Shown: positions 32,702 through 41,170 of the stretch, piece after piece | Layout: every line of letters begins with the position of its first letter | How positions within the stretch are numbered: position 1 is the first letter of the stretch | Origin: Pseudomonas sp. BN102 | GTDB lineage: Bacteria; Pseudomonadota; Gammaproteobacteria; Pseudomonadales; Pseudomonadaceae | DNA length: 64,000 nucleotides | Direction of reading: 5' to 3' | Assembly (NCBI RefSeq): GCF_029871245.1 | Contig: NZ_SSON01000080.1 | Coordinates: forward strand, 186,001 to 250,000 | Position numbers and translations under genes: made by a program | Notes under the pieces: model-generated | What the model was told of the DNA's origin: nothing | Seen by the model: the letters and a program-made list of their open reading frames with translations, nothing else | Databases searched by the model: none

Positions 32702-34240
32702 ATGGGAACAGCCGTAGCCACGGCCCGCATCGATGAGGTCGCATCCCCCAGCGCCAAACCCAGGGCCGAACTGCACCTGGGCAGCTTGCAAGCCAGCAAG
32801 AAGCGCATCCTGTTCGTCACCTCCGAACTCGCCGACCTGGTCAAGGTGGGCGGCCTCGGCGATGTGTCGGCGGCCCTGCCCAAGGCCCTGTCCTCACGCC
32901 ACGATATCCGCGTGCTGATTCCCGGTTACCGGCAGGTGCTGGAAGCCGGCCTGCCGATCCGCGTCATCGGCCAGGTCGGCGGCCTCGCCGCCCTGCCCCC
33001 TTGCCGCATCGGCCGCCTGGACCTGCCCGACGGGTTGATCGTCTACCTGCTGATCTGCCCCGAGCTCTACGAGCGCGAAGGCACGCCCTACGGCGACGGC
33101 CATGGCCACGACTGGCCGGACAACCATATCCGCTTCGCCCGTCTGGGCCTGGCGGCCGCCGAGATCGCCGCCGGCACCGCCTGCATCAGCTGGTGCCCGG
33201 AACTGGTCCACGCCAACGACTGGCCGGCGGCCCTGGCCCCGGCCTACATGGTCTGGCGCGGCCTGCGCACGCCCACTGTGTTCACTATCCACAACCTGGC
33301 CTACCAGGGCATCTGCGACCTGCAGAGCAGCCCCGAGCTGGCCCTGCCACCCGAGGCGCTTAGCCACGAGGCCCTGGAATTCTACGGCAAGCTGTCCTTC
33401 CTCAAGGGCGGAATCGCCTACGCCAGCCACGTGACCACGGTGAGCGAGACCTATGCCCAGGAGATCACCACCGCCGACTTCGGCTGCGGCCTGGAAGGCA
33501 TGCTCCAGGGCAAGGTCGCCGAAGGCCAGCTCAGCGGCATCACCAATGGCATAGACGAAAGCTGGGAGCCGGGCAGCGACCCGCACCTGGTGGAAGGCTT
33601 CGGCGTCCATCAGTGGCAAGGCAAGCGCGCCAACGCCGAGCATGTGCAGCAGCTGTTCCAGCTGGACGATGTCGACGGCCCGCTGTTCGCCGTGGTCTCA
33701 CGCCTGGTCCAGCAGAAAGGCATCGACCTGACCCGCGAAGTGGCCGAATACATAGTCGCCGAGGGCGGCCGCATCGCCGTGATCGGCCAGGGCGAGCCGG
33801 AACTGGAGCAGGCCATGGTCGAACTGGGCGAACGCCACCCCGGCCGTATCGGCGTACAGATCGGCTTCAACGAAACCGACGCCCGACGCATCTACGCCGG
33901 CAGCGACTTCCTGCTGATGCCCTCGCGCTTCGAACCTTGCGGCCTGAGCCAGATGTACGCCCAGTGCTTCGGCTCACTGCCCATCGCCCGGCGCACCGGT
34001 GGCCTGGCCGACACCATCGAAGACGGCGTGACCGGATTCCTCTTCGACGATCCGACGGTCGATAGCTACCTCGACGCCCTGCAACGTGCCCTGGCCGTCT
34101 ACCACCACCCGCAGCTGTTCGATGCCATGCGCTGCAAGGCGATGGCCGCACCGTTGTACTGGGAGGAGTCGGTCGCCCCCTACGACGAGCTCTACCTGCG
34201 CCTGCTCGGCGACGTTCGCGAGGTCGGGGGCCCGGACTGA
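32702..34240 (+). CDS. glgA: glycogen synthase (GT5)
   Basis: A 512-residue GT5 glucosyltransferase with the donor-binding KVGGLGD at residues 48-54, HANDWPAAL, TVFTIHNLAYQGI, and the C-terminal catalytic region PSRFEPCGLSQMYAQCFG with RRTGGLADTIEDG. It adds alpha-1,4-glucosyl units to glucan. A 33-residue N-terminal extension relative to Escherichia coli GlgA is present; CGGAG lies 6 nt before the ATG. It begins a tightly overlapping operon with treZ (TGATG), malQ and treY. No glgC is in the window, so the nucleotide-sugar source is not evident. Confidence 0.93.
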   Translation: MGTAVATARIDEVASPSAKPRAELHLGSLQASKKRILFVTSELADLVKVGGLGDVSAALPKALSSRHDIRVLIPGYRQVLEAGLPIRVIGQVGGLAALPPCRIGRLDLPDGLIVYLLICPELYEREGTPYGDGHGHDWPDNHIRFARLGLAAAEIAAGTACISWCPELVHANDWPAALAPAYMVWRGLRTPTVFTIHNLAYQGICDLQSSPELALPPEALSHEALEFYGKLSFLKGGIAYASHVTTVSETYAQEITTADFGCGLEGMLQGKVAEGQLSGITNGIDESWEPGSDPHLVEGFGVHQWQGKRANAEHVQQLFQLDDVDGPLFAVVSRLVQQKGIDLTREVAEYIVAEGGRIAVIGQGEPELEQAMVELGERHPGRIGVQIGFNETDARRIYAGSDFLLMPSRFEPCGLSQMYAQCFGSLPIARRTGGLADTIEDGVTGFLFDDPTVDSYLDALQRALAVYHHPQLFDAMRCKAMAAPLYWEESVAPYDELYLRLLGDVREVGGPD

Positions 34241-36003
34241 TGGCCGCCCCGCAACGCCACGGCGCCAGGCTGCTGGATGCCGAACGCGTGTTCTTCGCCC
34301 TCTGGGCGCCTGACTGCCGCACAGTCGCGGTGGAAATGCAGGACGGCTCGCTGCACCCCTTGCAGCCCGAGGACGGTGGCTGGTTCGGTGGCGAGCTGGA
34401 GTGCCGCGCGGGCGGCGGATACCGCTTCCTGGTCGATGGTGAGCTACGGGTGCCGGACCCGGCGTCCCGCCAGCAGCTGGGCGATGTCCACGGTTTCAGC
34501 ATTGTCGTGGACCCTTCCCGCTACGCCTGGCGCACGCCCGGCTGGTGCGGCCGGCCCTGGCATGAGGCGGTGATCTACGAACTGCACGTGGGCCTGTTCG
34601 GTGGTTTCGCCGAAGTCGAGGCCTACCTGCCGGCCCTGCGCGACCTGGGCGTGACAGCCGTAGAGCTGATGCCCCTGGGGGAATTCCCCGGCAAGCGCAA
34701 CTGGGGCTACGACGGCGTGCTGCCGTTCGCCCCGGAATCCTCATACGGCACGCCGGACGAGCTGCGCAGCCTGGTGGACCGCGCCCACGAACTGGGCCTG
34801 ATGGTGCTGCTGGACGTGGTCTACAACCACTTCGGTCCGGAGGGCAATTACCTCGGCCACTACGCCAGTGATTTCTTCCGCGCCGACCGGCAGACGCCCT
34901 GGGGCGCGCCCATCGACTTCCGCCGCGAGGCGGTGCGCGACTTCTTCGTCGAGAACGCCCTGATGTGGCTGGAGGACTACCGCATGGACGGGCTGCGCCT
35001 GGACGCGGTGCACGCCATCCGCGACCGCGAGTTCATGCTGGAACTGGCTGCGAGGGTACGCGCCGGGCTGCTGCCCGGCCGCCATGTGCACCTGGTCCTG
35101 GAGAATGAGCGCAACGAGGCCAGCCTGATGCGGCAAGGCTACGACGCCCAGTGGAACGACGACGGCCATAACGCCCTGCATGTGCTGCTCACCGGCGAAC
35201 ACGAGGGCTACTACGCCGACTACGCGCAGGCCCCCGCCACCCAGCTGGCCCGCTGCCTGGGCGAAGGCTTCGCCTTCCAGGGCCAGGGTAACCGGCATGG
35301 TTTTGCCCGCGGCGAGCCCAGCGCGCACCTGCCGCCCACCGCCTTCGTGCTGTTCCTGCAGAACCACGACCAGGTGGGCAACCGCGCCTTCGGCGAACGC
35401 CTGCAGGTGCTGGCCGACCCCGACGCGCTCAAGGCCGCCACCGCGCTGCTCCTGCTCTCGCCCATGGTGCCGCTGCTGTTCATGGGCGAGGAATGGGGCT
35501 CGACCCAGCCTTTCCTGTATTTCACCGACCATCCCGCGGAGCTGGGCCGCGCGGTGCGCGATGGCCGCCGCAACGAGTTCGCCGAATTCTCGGCTTTTAC
35601 CGACGCCGCGCTGCGCGAGGCCATTCCCGACCCCAACTCGGCCCGGACCTTCACTAGCAGCCTGCCGGACCTGGACCCAGCCAACCCGTTGCGCCACCGC
35701 GAATGGCTCGCGCTCTACCGCGAGCTGCTGCGCCTGCGCCACCGCTGGATCATCCCGCGCCTGCCCGGCAGCCGCCCCCTTGGCGCCAGGGCGCTCGGCT
35801 CCCATGCGCTGGCCGCCGCCTGGTGCCTGGGCGATGACAGCCGCCTGCATATCGCCCTCAACCTCGGCGAGGCCCCAGTGCCCTTCGACAGCGCACCGGC
35901 CAATGCCGAGCTGATCCATGCCCATCGGGTGGGCGGGCTCGACCTCGCCGAGCACCGCCTGCCGCCGCGCAGCGCCCTGGTACTGCTGAAGAGCGCGCCA
36001 TGA
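34240..36003 (+). CDS. treZ: malto-oligosyltrehalose trehalohydrolase (GH13)
   Basis: A 587-residue GH13 enzyme. An N-terminal CBM48-like domain (LWAPDCRTVAVEMQDGSL) precedes the (beta/alpha)8 barrel with region I VVYNHFGPEGNY, region II DGLRLDAVHAI (nucleophile Asp), region III LVLENERNE (acid/base Glu) and region IV FLQNHDQVGNR. TreZ releases trehalose from the malto-oligosyltrehalose made by TreY, which is encoded two genes downstream. Overlaps with glgA and malQ indicate translational coupling. Confidence 0.93.
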   Translation: MAAPQRHGARLLDAERVFFALWAPDCRTVAVEMQDGSLHPLQPEDGGWFGGELECRAGGGYRFLVDGELRVPDPASRQQLGDVHGFSIVVDPSRYAWRTPGWCGRPWHEAVIYELHVGLFGGFAEVEAYLPALRDLGVTAVELMPLGEFPGKRNWGYDGVLPFAPESSYGTPDELRSLVDRAHELGLMVLLDVVYNHFGPEGNYLGHYASDFFRADRQTPWGAPIDFRREAVRDFFVENALMWLEDYRMDGLRLDAVHAIRDREFMLELAARVRAGLLPGRHVHLVLENERNEASLMRQGYDAQWNDDGHNALHVLLTGEHEGYYADYAQAPATQLARCLGEGFAFQGQGNRHGFARGEPSAHLPPTAFVLFLQNHDQVGNRAFGERLQVLADPDALKAATALLLLSPMVPLLFMGEEWGSTQPFLYFTDHPAELGRAVRDGRRNEFAEFSAFTDAALREAIPDPNSARTFTSSLPDLDPANPLRHREWLALYRELLRLRHRWIIPRLPGSRPLGARALGSHALAAAWCLGDDSRLHIALNLGEAPVPFDSAPANAELIHAHRVGGLDLAEHRLPPRSALVLLKSAP

Positions 36004-38072
36004 GCGATGCGCAATTGGCCAGCCTGGCCAGCGCCGCAGGCCTCCTGCTGGACTGGGTGGATGTCGGCGGCCGGCCCCGGCGGATCAGTCCGGAGGTCCA
36101 GCGCATGTTGTTGGAAGCCCTCGGCTTCGCCGCCCAGAGCCCGCAGCAGATCGCCGGCAGCCTGGCCGCGATCGAGGCGCGCCGGCACAGCGGCCGGCCC
36201 GGCGCCCTGGTCACCCTGGACCAGGGCGAAGTGCTGACCCTGGCCGACTGCCAGCGCCCCGGCCAGCCCTACCAGCTGCGCCTGGAGGACGGCCGACTGC
36301 TGGATGGCCGCCTGGATGCCGATGGCCGCCTCGTGGCGCCGAATACCTGCGGTTACCACCGGTTGGCCATTGGCGAGCATCAGCTCTGCCTGGCGGTGGC
36401 ACCGCCCGCTTGCCAGGGCGTGATGGAGCTGGCGGAACGCCAACGCATCTGGGGCCTGGGCGCGCAGCTTTATGCCCTGCGCCGCCCCGGTGACGGTGGC
36501 CTGGGCGACACCCGCGCCCTGGAAGACCTGGCCCGCAGCGCCGCCGCCAAGGGCGCCGATGCCCTGGCCATCAGCCCGGTACATGCCCTGTTCAGCGCCA
36601 ACGGCCAGCCGTACAGCCCCTACTCGCCCTCCAGCCGGCTGCACTTCAATGTGCTGCACGCGGCGCCGGCCAGCGTGCTGGGCGAGGCAGCAGTCACCCG
36701 GGCGCTGGAAATCACCGGCCTGGGCGCGCAATTCGCCCGCCTGGAAGCCCTCCCGTTGATCGACTGGCCGGCGGTAGCGCGCGCTCGCCAGACGCTGCTG
36801 CGTCAGCTCTATCGCGACTTCAACGAAGACAGCGGGCCGCTCCACCACGACTTCGTGCGCTTCCGTGAACGCGGCGGCGACGCCCTGTTGCTGCATAGCC
36901 GCTTCGAGGCCCTGCACCGGCACATGCTGGACAGCGGCCTGCCCGGCGACTGGCGGCTCTGGCCGGAGCACCTGCGCAACCCGCAGCACGCTGCGGTGCA
37001 GCGCTTCGCCAGGGAGCACGCTGCGGAAATCGAATTCCACGCGTTCAGCCAATGGCTGATCGCCCGCTGCCTGGAGCGCGCGCAGATCAGTGCGGTGAGC
37101 GCCGGCATGCGCATCGGCCTGATCGCCGACCTGGCGGTGGGCGCCGACTGCGCCGGCAGCCAGGCCTGGGCCTGCCAGGACGAGTTGCTGCCCATGGTCA
37201 CCGTGGGCGCGCCACCGGATATCCTCAACCGCTCCGGGCAGAACTGGGGGGTCTGGGCCTTCTCGCCGCAGGGCCTCAGGGAGCAGGGTTTCCGCGCCTT
37301 CATCCAGATGCTGCGGGCCAGCTTCAGCTTCTCTGGCGGCATCCGTATCGACCACGTGATGGGGCTGCAGCGGCTCTGGGTAATTCCCCAGGGCGCACCA
37401 CCGGATGCCGGCGCCTACCTGCAGTTCCCCTTCCACGACCTGCTGCGCCTGCTGGCCCTGGAATCCTGGCGCCACCAGGCCCTGGTGATAGGCGAGGACC
37501 TGGGCACTGTGCCCGAGGGGCTGCGCGAAGAGCTCGCGCGGCGCCAGGTACTGGGCATGCGCGTACTGCTGTTCGAACAACTCGACGGCCGTTTCATCCC
37601 CCCCGAGCATTGGCCGGACAACGCCCTGGCCACCACCAGCACCCACGACCTGCCCAGCCTGCAGGGCTGGTTCCAGGGCCGCGATGTCGAATGGCGGCTC
37701 AAGGCCGGCCACAGCGTCCCGGAGCAGGCACGAGCGGAGCTGGACGATCGCCAGCGCGAATGCCACGCGCTGGTGGCCGCGCTACGCCAGCAAGGTCAGC
37801 TGTCCGTCCACGAGTGCAGCCTGGAGGCCTGCGTCGAAGGTTGCATCGGCTACGTCGGCGAAACCCCGGCGCCCCTGGTGCTGCTGCCCCTGGAGGATGC
37901 TCTTGGCGAACTGGAGCAACCCAACCTGCCGGGGCCGGGGGAGGTGCACCCGAACTGGCGGCGGCGCTGGCCGGTGGCGGCCGCCGAGCTGCTCGAGCAA
38001 CCCCTTGCCCGGCGCCACCTCGACCGCCTGGCGGAAAGCCGCGCGATCCAGCGGGGGCCCGAGCATGACTGA
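36000..38072 (+). CDS. malQ: 4-alpha-glucanotransferase (amylomaltase, GH77)
   Basis: A 690-residue GH77 enzyme. Visible family segments are AISPVHALFSANGQPYSPYS, WPEHLRNPQHAAVQRFAREH, IRIDHVMGLQRLWVIPQG (nucleophile Asp region), VIGEDLGTVPEGLREELARR (acid/base Glu) and TSTHDLPSLQGWFQGRD. It disproportionates maltodextrins, supplying longer chains for TreY and recycling short ones. It overlaps treZ by 4 nt and treY by 8 nt. Confidence 0.93.
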   Translation: MSDAQLASLASAAGLLLDWVDVGGRPRRISPEVQRMLLEALGFAAQSPQQIAGSLAAIEARRHSGRPGALVTLDQGEVLTLADCQRPGQPYQLRLEDGRLLDGRLDADGRLVAPNTCGYHRLAIGEHQLCLAVAPPACQGVMELAERQRIWGLGAQLYALRRPGDGGLGDTRALEDLARSAAAKGADALAISPVHALFSANGQPYSPYSPSSRLHFNVLHAAPASVLGEAAVTRALEITGLGAQFARLEALPLIDWPAVARARQTLLRQLYRDFNEDSGPLHHDFVRFRERGGDALLLHSRFEALHRHMLDSGLPGDWRLWPEHLRNPQHAAVQRFAREHAAEIEFHAFSQWLIARCLERAQISAVSAGMRIGLIADLAVGADCAGSQAWACQDELLPMVTVGAPPDILNRSGQNWGVWAFSPQGLREQGFRAFIQMLRASFSFSGGIRIDHVMGLQRLWVIPQGAPPDAGAYLQFPFHDLLRLLALESWRHQALVIGEDLGTVPEGLREELARRQVLGMRVLLFEQLDGRFIPPEHWPDNALATTSTHDLPSLQGWFQGRDVEWRLKAGHSVPEQARAELDDRQRECHALVAALRQQGQLSVHECSLEACVEGCIGYVGETPAPLVLLPLEDALGELEQPNLPGPGEVHPNWRRRWPVAAAELLEQPLARRHLDRLAESRAIQRGPEHD

Positions 38073-40875
38073 CCTGCGCGCCACCCTGCGCTTGCAATTC
38101 CACCGCGGCTTCACCCTGGACGACGCCGTGCCCCTGGTGCCGTACTTCGCCCACCTGGGCGTCAGCCATGTCTACGCCTCGCCGTTGCTCTGCGCCCGCC
38201 CCGGCTCCAGCCATGGCTACGACGTGGTGGACCCAACCCGGATCAACCCGGAACTCGGTGGCGAAGCCGCACTGGAGCGCCTGGTCGAGGCCCTGCGGCA
38301 TCAGCGCATGGGGCTGATCCTCGATGTGGTCTCCAACCACATGGCGGTGGGCGGCGACTGCAATCCCTGGTGGCTCGATGTACTCGAATGGGGCACCGCA
38401 AGCCCCTACGCCAGCTTCTTCGATATCCAGTGGCAGTCTCCGGACCCGCTGCTCCACGGCCAACTGCTGGCGCCCTTCCTGCGCAGCGACTACGGCGAGG
38501 TGCTGGCCGCCGGCGAGGTGCCGCTGGTGTTCGATGCCGAAAAGGGCAGCTTCCATGCCCGGCATTTCGAGCACCGCTTCCCCATCTCGCCGCCCAGCTA
38601 TGGCGAAATCCTGCGCAGCTGCGGCGCCCCGGAGCTGTCCGCCCTGGCCCGGGGCTTCGACCGCCTGGCCGGCGCGCGGGATGCCCGGCGCCAGGCCGCC
38701 GAGCTGCAGCAGAGCCTGGCACAGCTGGCCTGCGACGAGCGCCACGCGCTGGCCCTGGAGCGCGGCCTGGCGCTGTACCGCAGTGACAGCGAGGCCGGGC
38801 TGCAACGCCTGCATCGTCTGCTGGAACGCCAGCCCTACCGTATCGCCAGCTGGCGCACCGCCGCCGACGACATCAATTGGCGGCGCTTCTTCGATATCAA
38901 TGAGCTGGGCGGCCTGCGGGTGGAGCGCCAGGAAGTCTTCGAGGCCACCCATGCCAAGGTCTTCGAGCTGATCGAGCGCGGCTTGGTGGACGGCCTGCGC
39001 ATCGACCACGTCGATGGCCTGGCCGATCCGCGCGGTTACTGCCGGCGCCTGCGGCGCAGGGTCCACAGCCTGCTGGCCAGGCGCCCTCGGGCCTTGGCGG
39101 GAATGCGCTTCCCCATCTACGTCGAAAAGATCCTCGCCCACGGCGAACACCTGCCCGGCGACTGGGATGTCGATGGCAGTACCGGCTACGAATTCATGAA
39201 CCAGGTGTCGCTGCTGCAGCACGACCCGCTCGGCGAACTGCGCCTCCGCGCACTGTGGAAAGCCGTCAGCGGACGCAGTGGCGACTTCCTCGAGGAAGCG
39301 CGGGAGGCGCGCCGGGCCCTGCTCGCCAGCTCCCTGGCCGGCGACCTGGAAACCGTGGCCCAGGGCCTGCTGCAGATCGCCCGGGGCGATATCGCCACCC
39401 GCGACCTGACCCTGGGCGCCATCCGCCGGGCGCTGCTGGAGCTGATCGTGCACTTCCCGGTCTATCGCACCTACGCCGGTGCGTGCGGCCGTTCCGAGCA
39501 GGATGCCGAGTACTTCCAGCAGGCGCTGGAAGCTGCTCGCGGCAGCCTCGGCGAGGCCGACCTGCCGCTGCTGGATTACCTCGACAGCTGGCTCGGCGGC
39601 GAACCCCTGCGTGCCCTGCCCCCTTGCCCGCAGCGGAGCCTGCGCCGGCAGGTGCTACGGCGCTTCCAGCAGCTCACCTCGCCGGTCGCCGCCAAGGCGG
39701 TGGAGGACACCGCCTGCTACCGCTCGGTGGTGCTGCTTTCACGCAATGACGTGGGCTTCGACCCGCAACGGTTCAGCGCCCCGCTGGCAGACTTCCACCG
39801 CTGCTGCGCCGTGCGCGCGGCGAGTTTTCCCGACAACCTGCTGGCCACCGCCACCCACGACCACAAGCGCGGCGAAGACAGCCGCGCGCGCCTGGCGGTA
39901 CTGAGCGAGCGGGCCCGCTGGTTCGTCGAGGCGGTGCACCGCTGGCGACGCCTGGCCGCCCCCTGGCGCCGGGCCGGTGACGAGGACCAGGGGATCGCCC
40001 CGGCCGACGAGATTACCCTCTACCAGTGCCTGCTGGGCAGTTGGCCCCCTGGGCTCGACCTGGAGGATGCCGCAGGCGTGCAGCACTACCTGGAGCGCCT
40101 GGTGCGCTGGCAGGAAAAGGCCCTGCGGGAAGCACGCCTGCGCAGCAGCTGGAGTGCCCCCAACCAGGCCTACGAGAACACCTGCCGGGACTTCCTGGTA
40201 CGCCTGATGCAAAGCGAACAGGCGCGCGCCCTGCGCCGGGAGCTCGCCGCCGCAGCCGCCGCCCTGGCCCCGGCGGGCGCCCTCAACAGCCTGGCCCAGT
40301 GCCTGCTGCGTATGACCCTGCCGGGGGTCCCCGACCTCTACCAGGGCACCGAGTTCTGGGATTTCAGCCTGGTGGACCCGGACAACCGCCAACCCGTGGA
40401 CTATACGGGGCGCATCGCCGCCCTCGGCAACCTCGACGAGCCCCGGACGCTGATCGCCTCCTGGCGCGATGGGCGCATCAAGCAGCGGCTGATCGCCACC
40501 GTGCTGAACCTGCGCCATGCCCGGCCGCAGCTGTTCCGCGAAGGCGATTACCAGCCATTGCAGGTGGAGGGCGAGCAGGCCGAACGGGTCCTGGCCTTCG
40601 CCCGTACCCATGGCGACCACAGCCTGCTGGTGGTGGTGCCGCGCCTGGCGTCGCCGCTGCTGGAGGGCCAGGACCAGCCCCAGGTGCCACCGCAACGCTG
40701 GGGCAACACCCGTGTGCGCCTGCCCCACGTCCTGCGCGACGGGCGCTTCACCGGGCTCTTCTCCGCCCGCGAGCTGTGCCCGCTGCAGGGTGGCCTGGCC
40801 CTCGGGGAAGTCCTCGCGGATTTTCCGGTCAACCTGCTGGTCTTCACTCCTTCGAACCGGGAGCAACAGCCATGA
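38065..40875 (+). CDS. treY: malto-oligosyltrehalose synthase (GH13)
   Basis: A 936-residue GH13 intramolecular transglucosidase: YASPLLCARPGSSHGYDVVD, GLILDVVSNHMAVGGD, DGLRIDHVDGLADPRGY, FPIYVEKILAHGE, ATATHDHKRGEDSRARLAVL and PGVPDLYQGTEFWDF are all TreY hallmarks. It turns the reducing end of maltodextrin into a trehalosyl unit for TreZ. The start is ATG 38065 inside the end of malQ; an upstream open extension has no family match. It overlaps the DUF2934 gene by 4 nt (ATGA). Confidence 0.93.
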   Translation: MTDLRATLRLQFHRGFTLDDAVPLVPYFAHLGVSHVYASPLLCARPGSSHGYDVVDPTRINPELGGEAALERLVEALRHQRMGLILDVVSNHMAVGGDCNPWWLDVLEWGTASPYASFFDIQWQSPDPLLHGQLLAPFLRSDYGEVLAAGEVPLVFDAEKGSFHARHFEHRFPISPPSYGEILRSCGAPELSALARGFDRLAGARDARRQAAELQQSLAQLACDERHALALERGLALYRSDSEAGLQRLHRLLERQPYRIASWRTAADDINWRRFFDINELGGLRVERQEVFEATHAKVFELIERGLVDGLRIDHVDGLADPRGYCRRLRRRVHSLLARRPRALAGMRFPIYVEKILAHGEHLPGDWDVDGSTGYEFMNQVSLLQHDPLGELRLRALWKAVSGRSGDFLEEAREARRALLASSLAGDLETVAQGLLQIARGDIATRDLTLGAIRRALLELIVHFPVYRTYAGACGRSEQDAEYFQQALEAARGSLGEADLPLLDYLDSWLGGEPLRALPPCPQRSLRRQVLRRFQQLTSPVAAKAVEDTACYRSVVLLSRNDVGFDPQRFSAPLADFHRCCAVRAASFPDNLLATATHDHKRGEDSRARLAVLSERARWFVEAVHRWRRLAAPWRRAGDEDQGIAPADEITLYQCLLGSWPPGLDLEDAAGVQHYLERLVRWQEKALREARLRSSWSAPNQAYENTCRDFLVRLMQSEQARALRRELAAAAAALAPAGALNSLAQCLLRMTLPGVPDLYQGTEFWDFSLVDPDNRQPVDYTGRIAALGNLDEPRTLIASWRDGRIKQRLIATVLNLRHARPQLFREGDYQPLQVEGEQAERVLAFARTHGDHSLLVVVPRLASPLLEGQDQPQVPPQRWGNTRVRLPHVLRDGRFTGLFSARELCPLQGGLALGEVLADFPVNLLVFTPSNREQQP

Positions 40876-41144
40876 GCAAGAACGAGGAACGCATCCGCGA
40901 ACTCGCCTACCAGATCTGGGAGTCCGAGGGCCGCCCGCAAGGCCAGGCTGCCCGCCACTGGGAGATGGCCTGCGTGCTGGTCGACGCCGAAACCGAGGAG
41001 CCGGTGAAGGCGCCTCCCCGCGCGCGGCGCATCAGCAAGCCGAAGACGATGAGCCTGATCGATGCCGCGCCCGAGAACGCGCAGGAAATTGCGTCCGAGA
41101 AACCGGCGCCGGCGAAGAAATCCGGTGCGACCCGCGCGCCCTGA
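40872..41144 (+). CDS. DUF2934 small protein
   Basis: A 90-residue protein. Residues 3-35 (NEERIRELAYQIWESEGRP, then QAARHWEMA) are the DUF2934 module, a short amphipathic helix-turn-helix of unknown function often found near glycogen or osmotic-stress genes. The rest is a Lys/Ala/Pro-rich, probably disordered tail. It overlaps treY and lies 26 nt before glgX, so it is embedded in the glucan operon and may be a regulatory or scaffolding partner. Confidence 0.8.
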   Translation: MSKNEERIRELAYQIWESEGRPQGQAARHWEMACVLVDAETEEPVKAPPRARRISKPKTMSLIDAAPENAQEIASEKPAPAKKSGATRAP

Positions 41145-41170
41145 CCCTGAACGGCCACTGAGGAGGTTCC

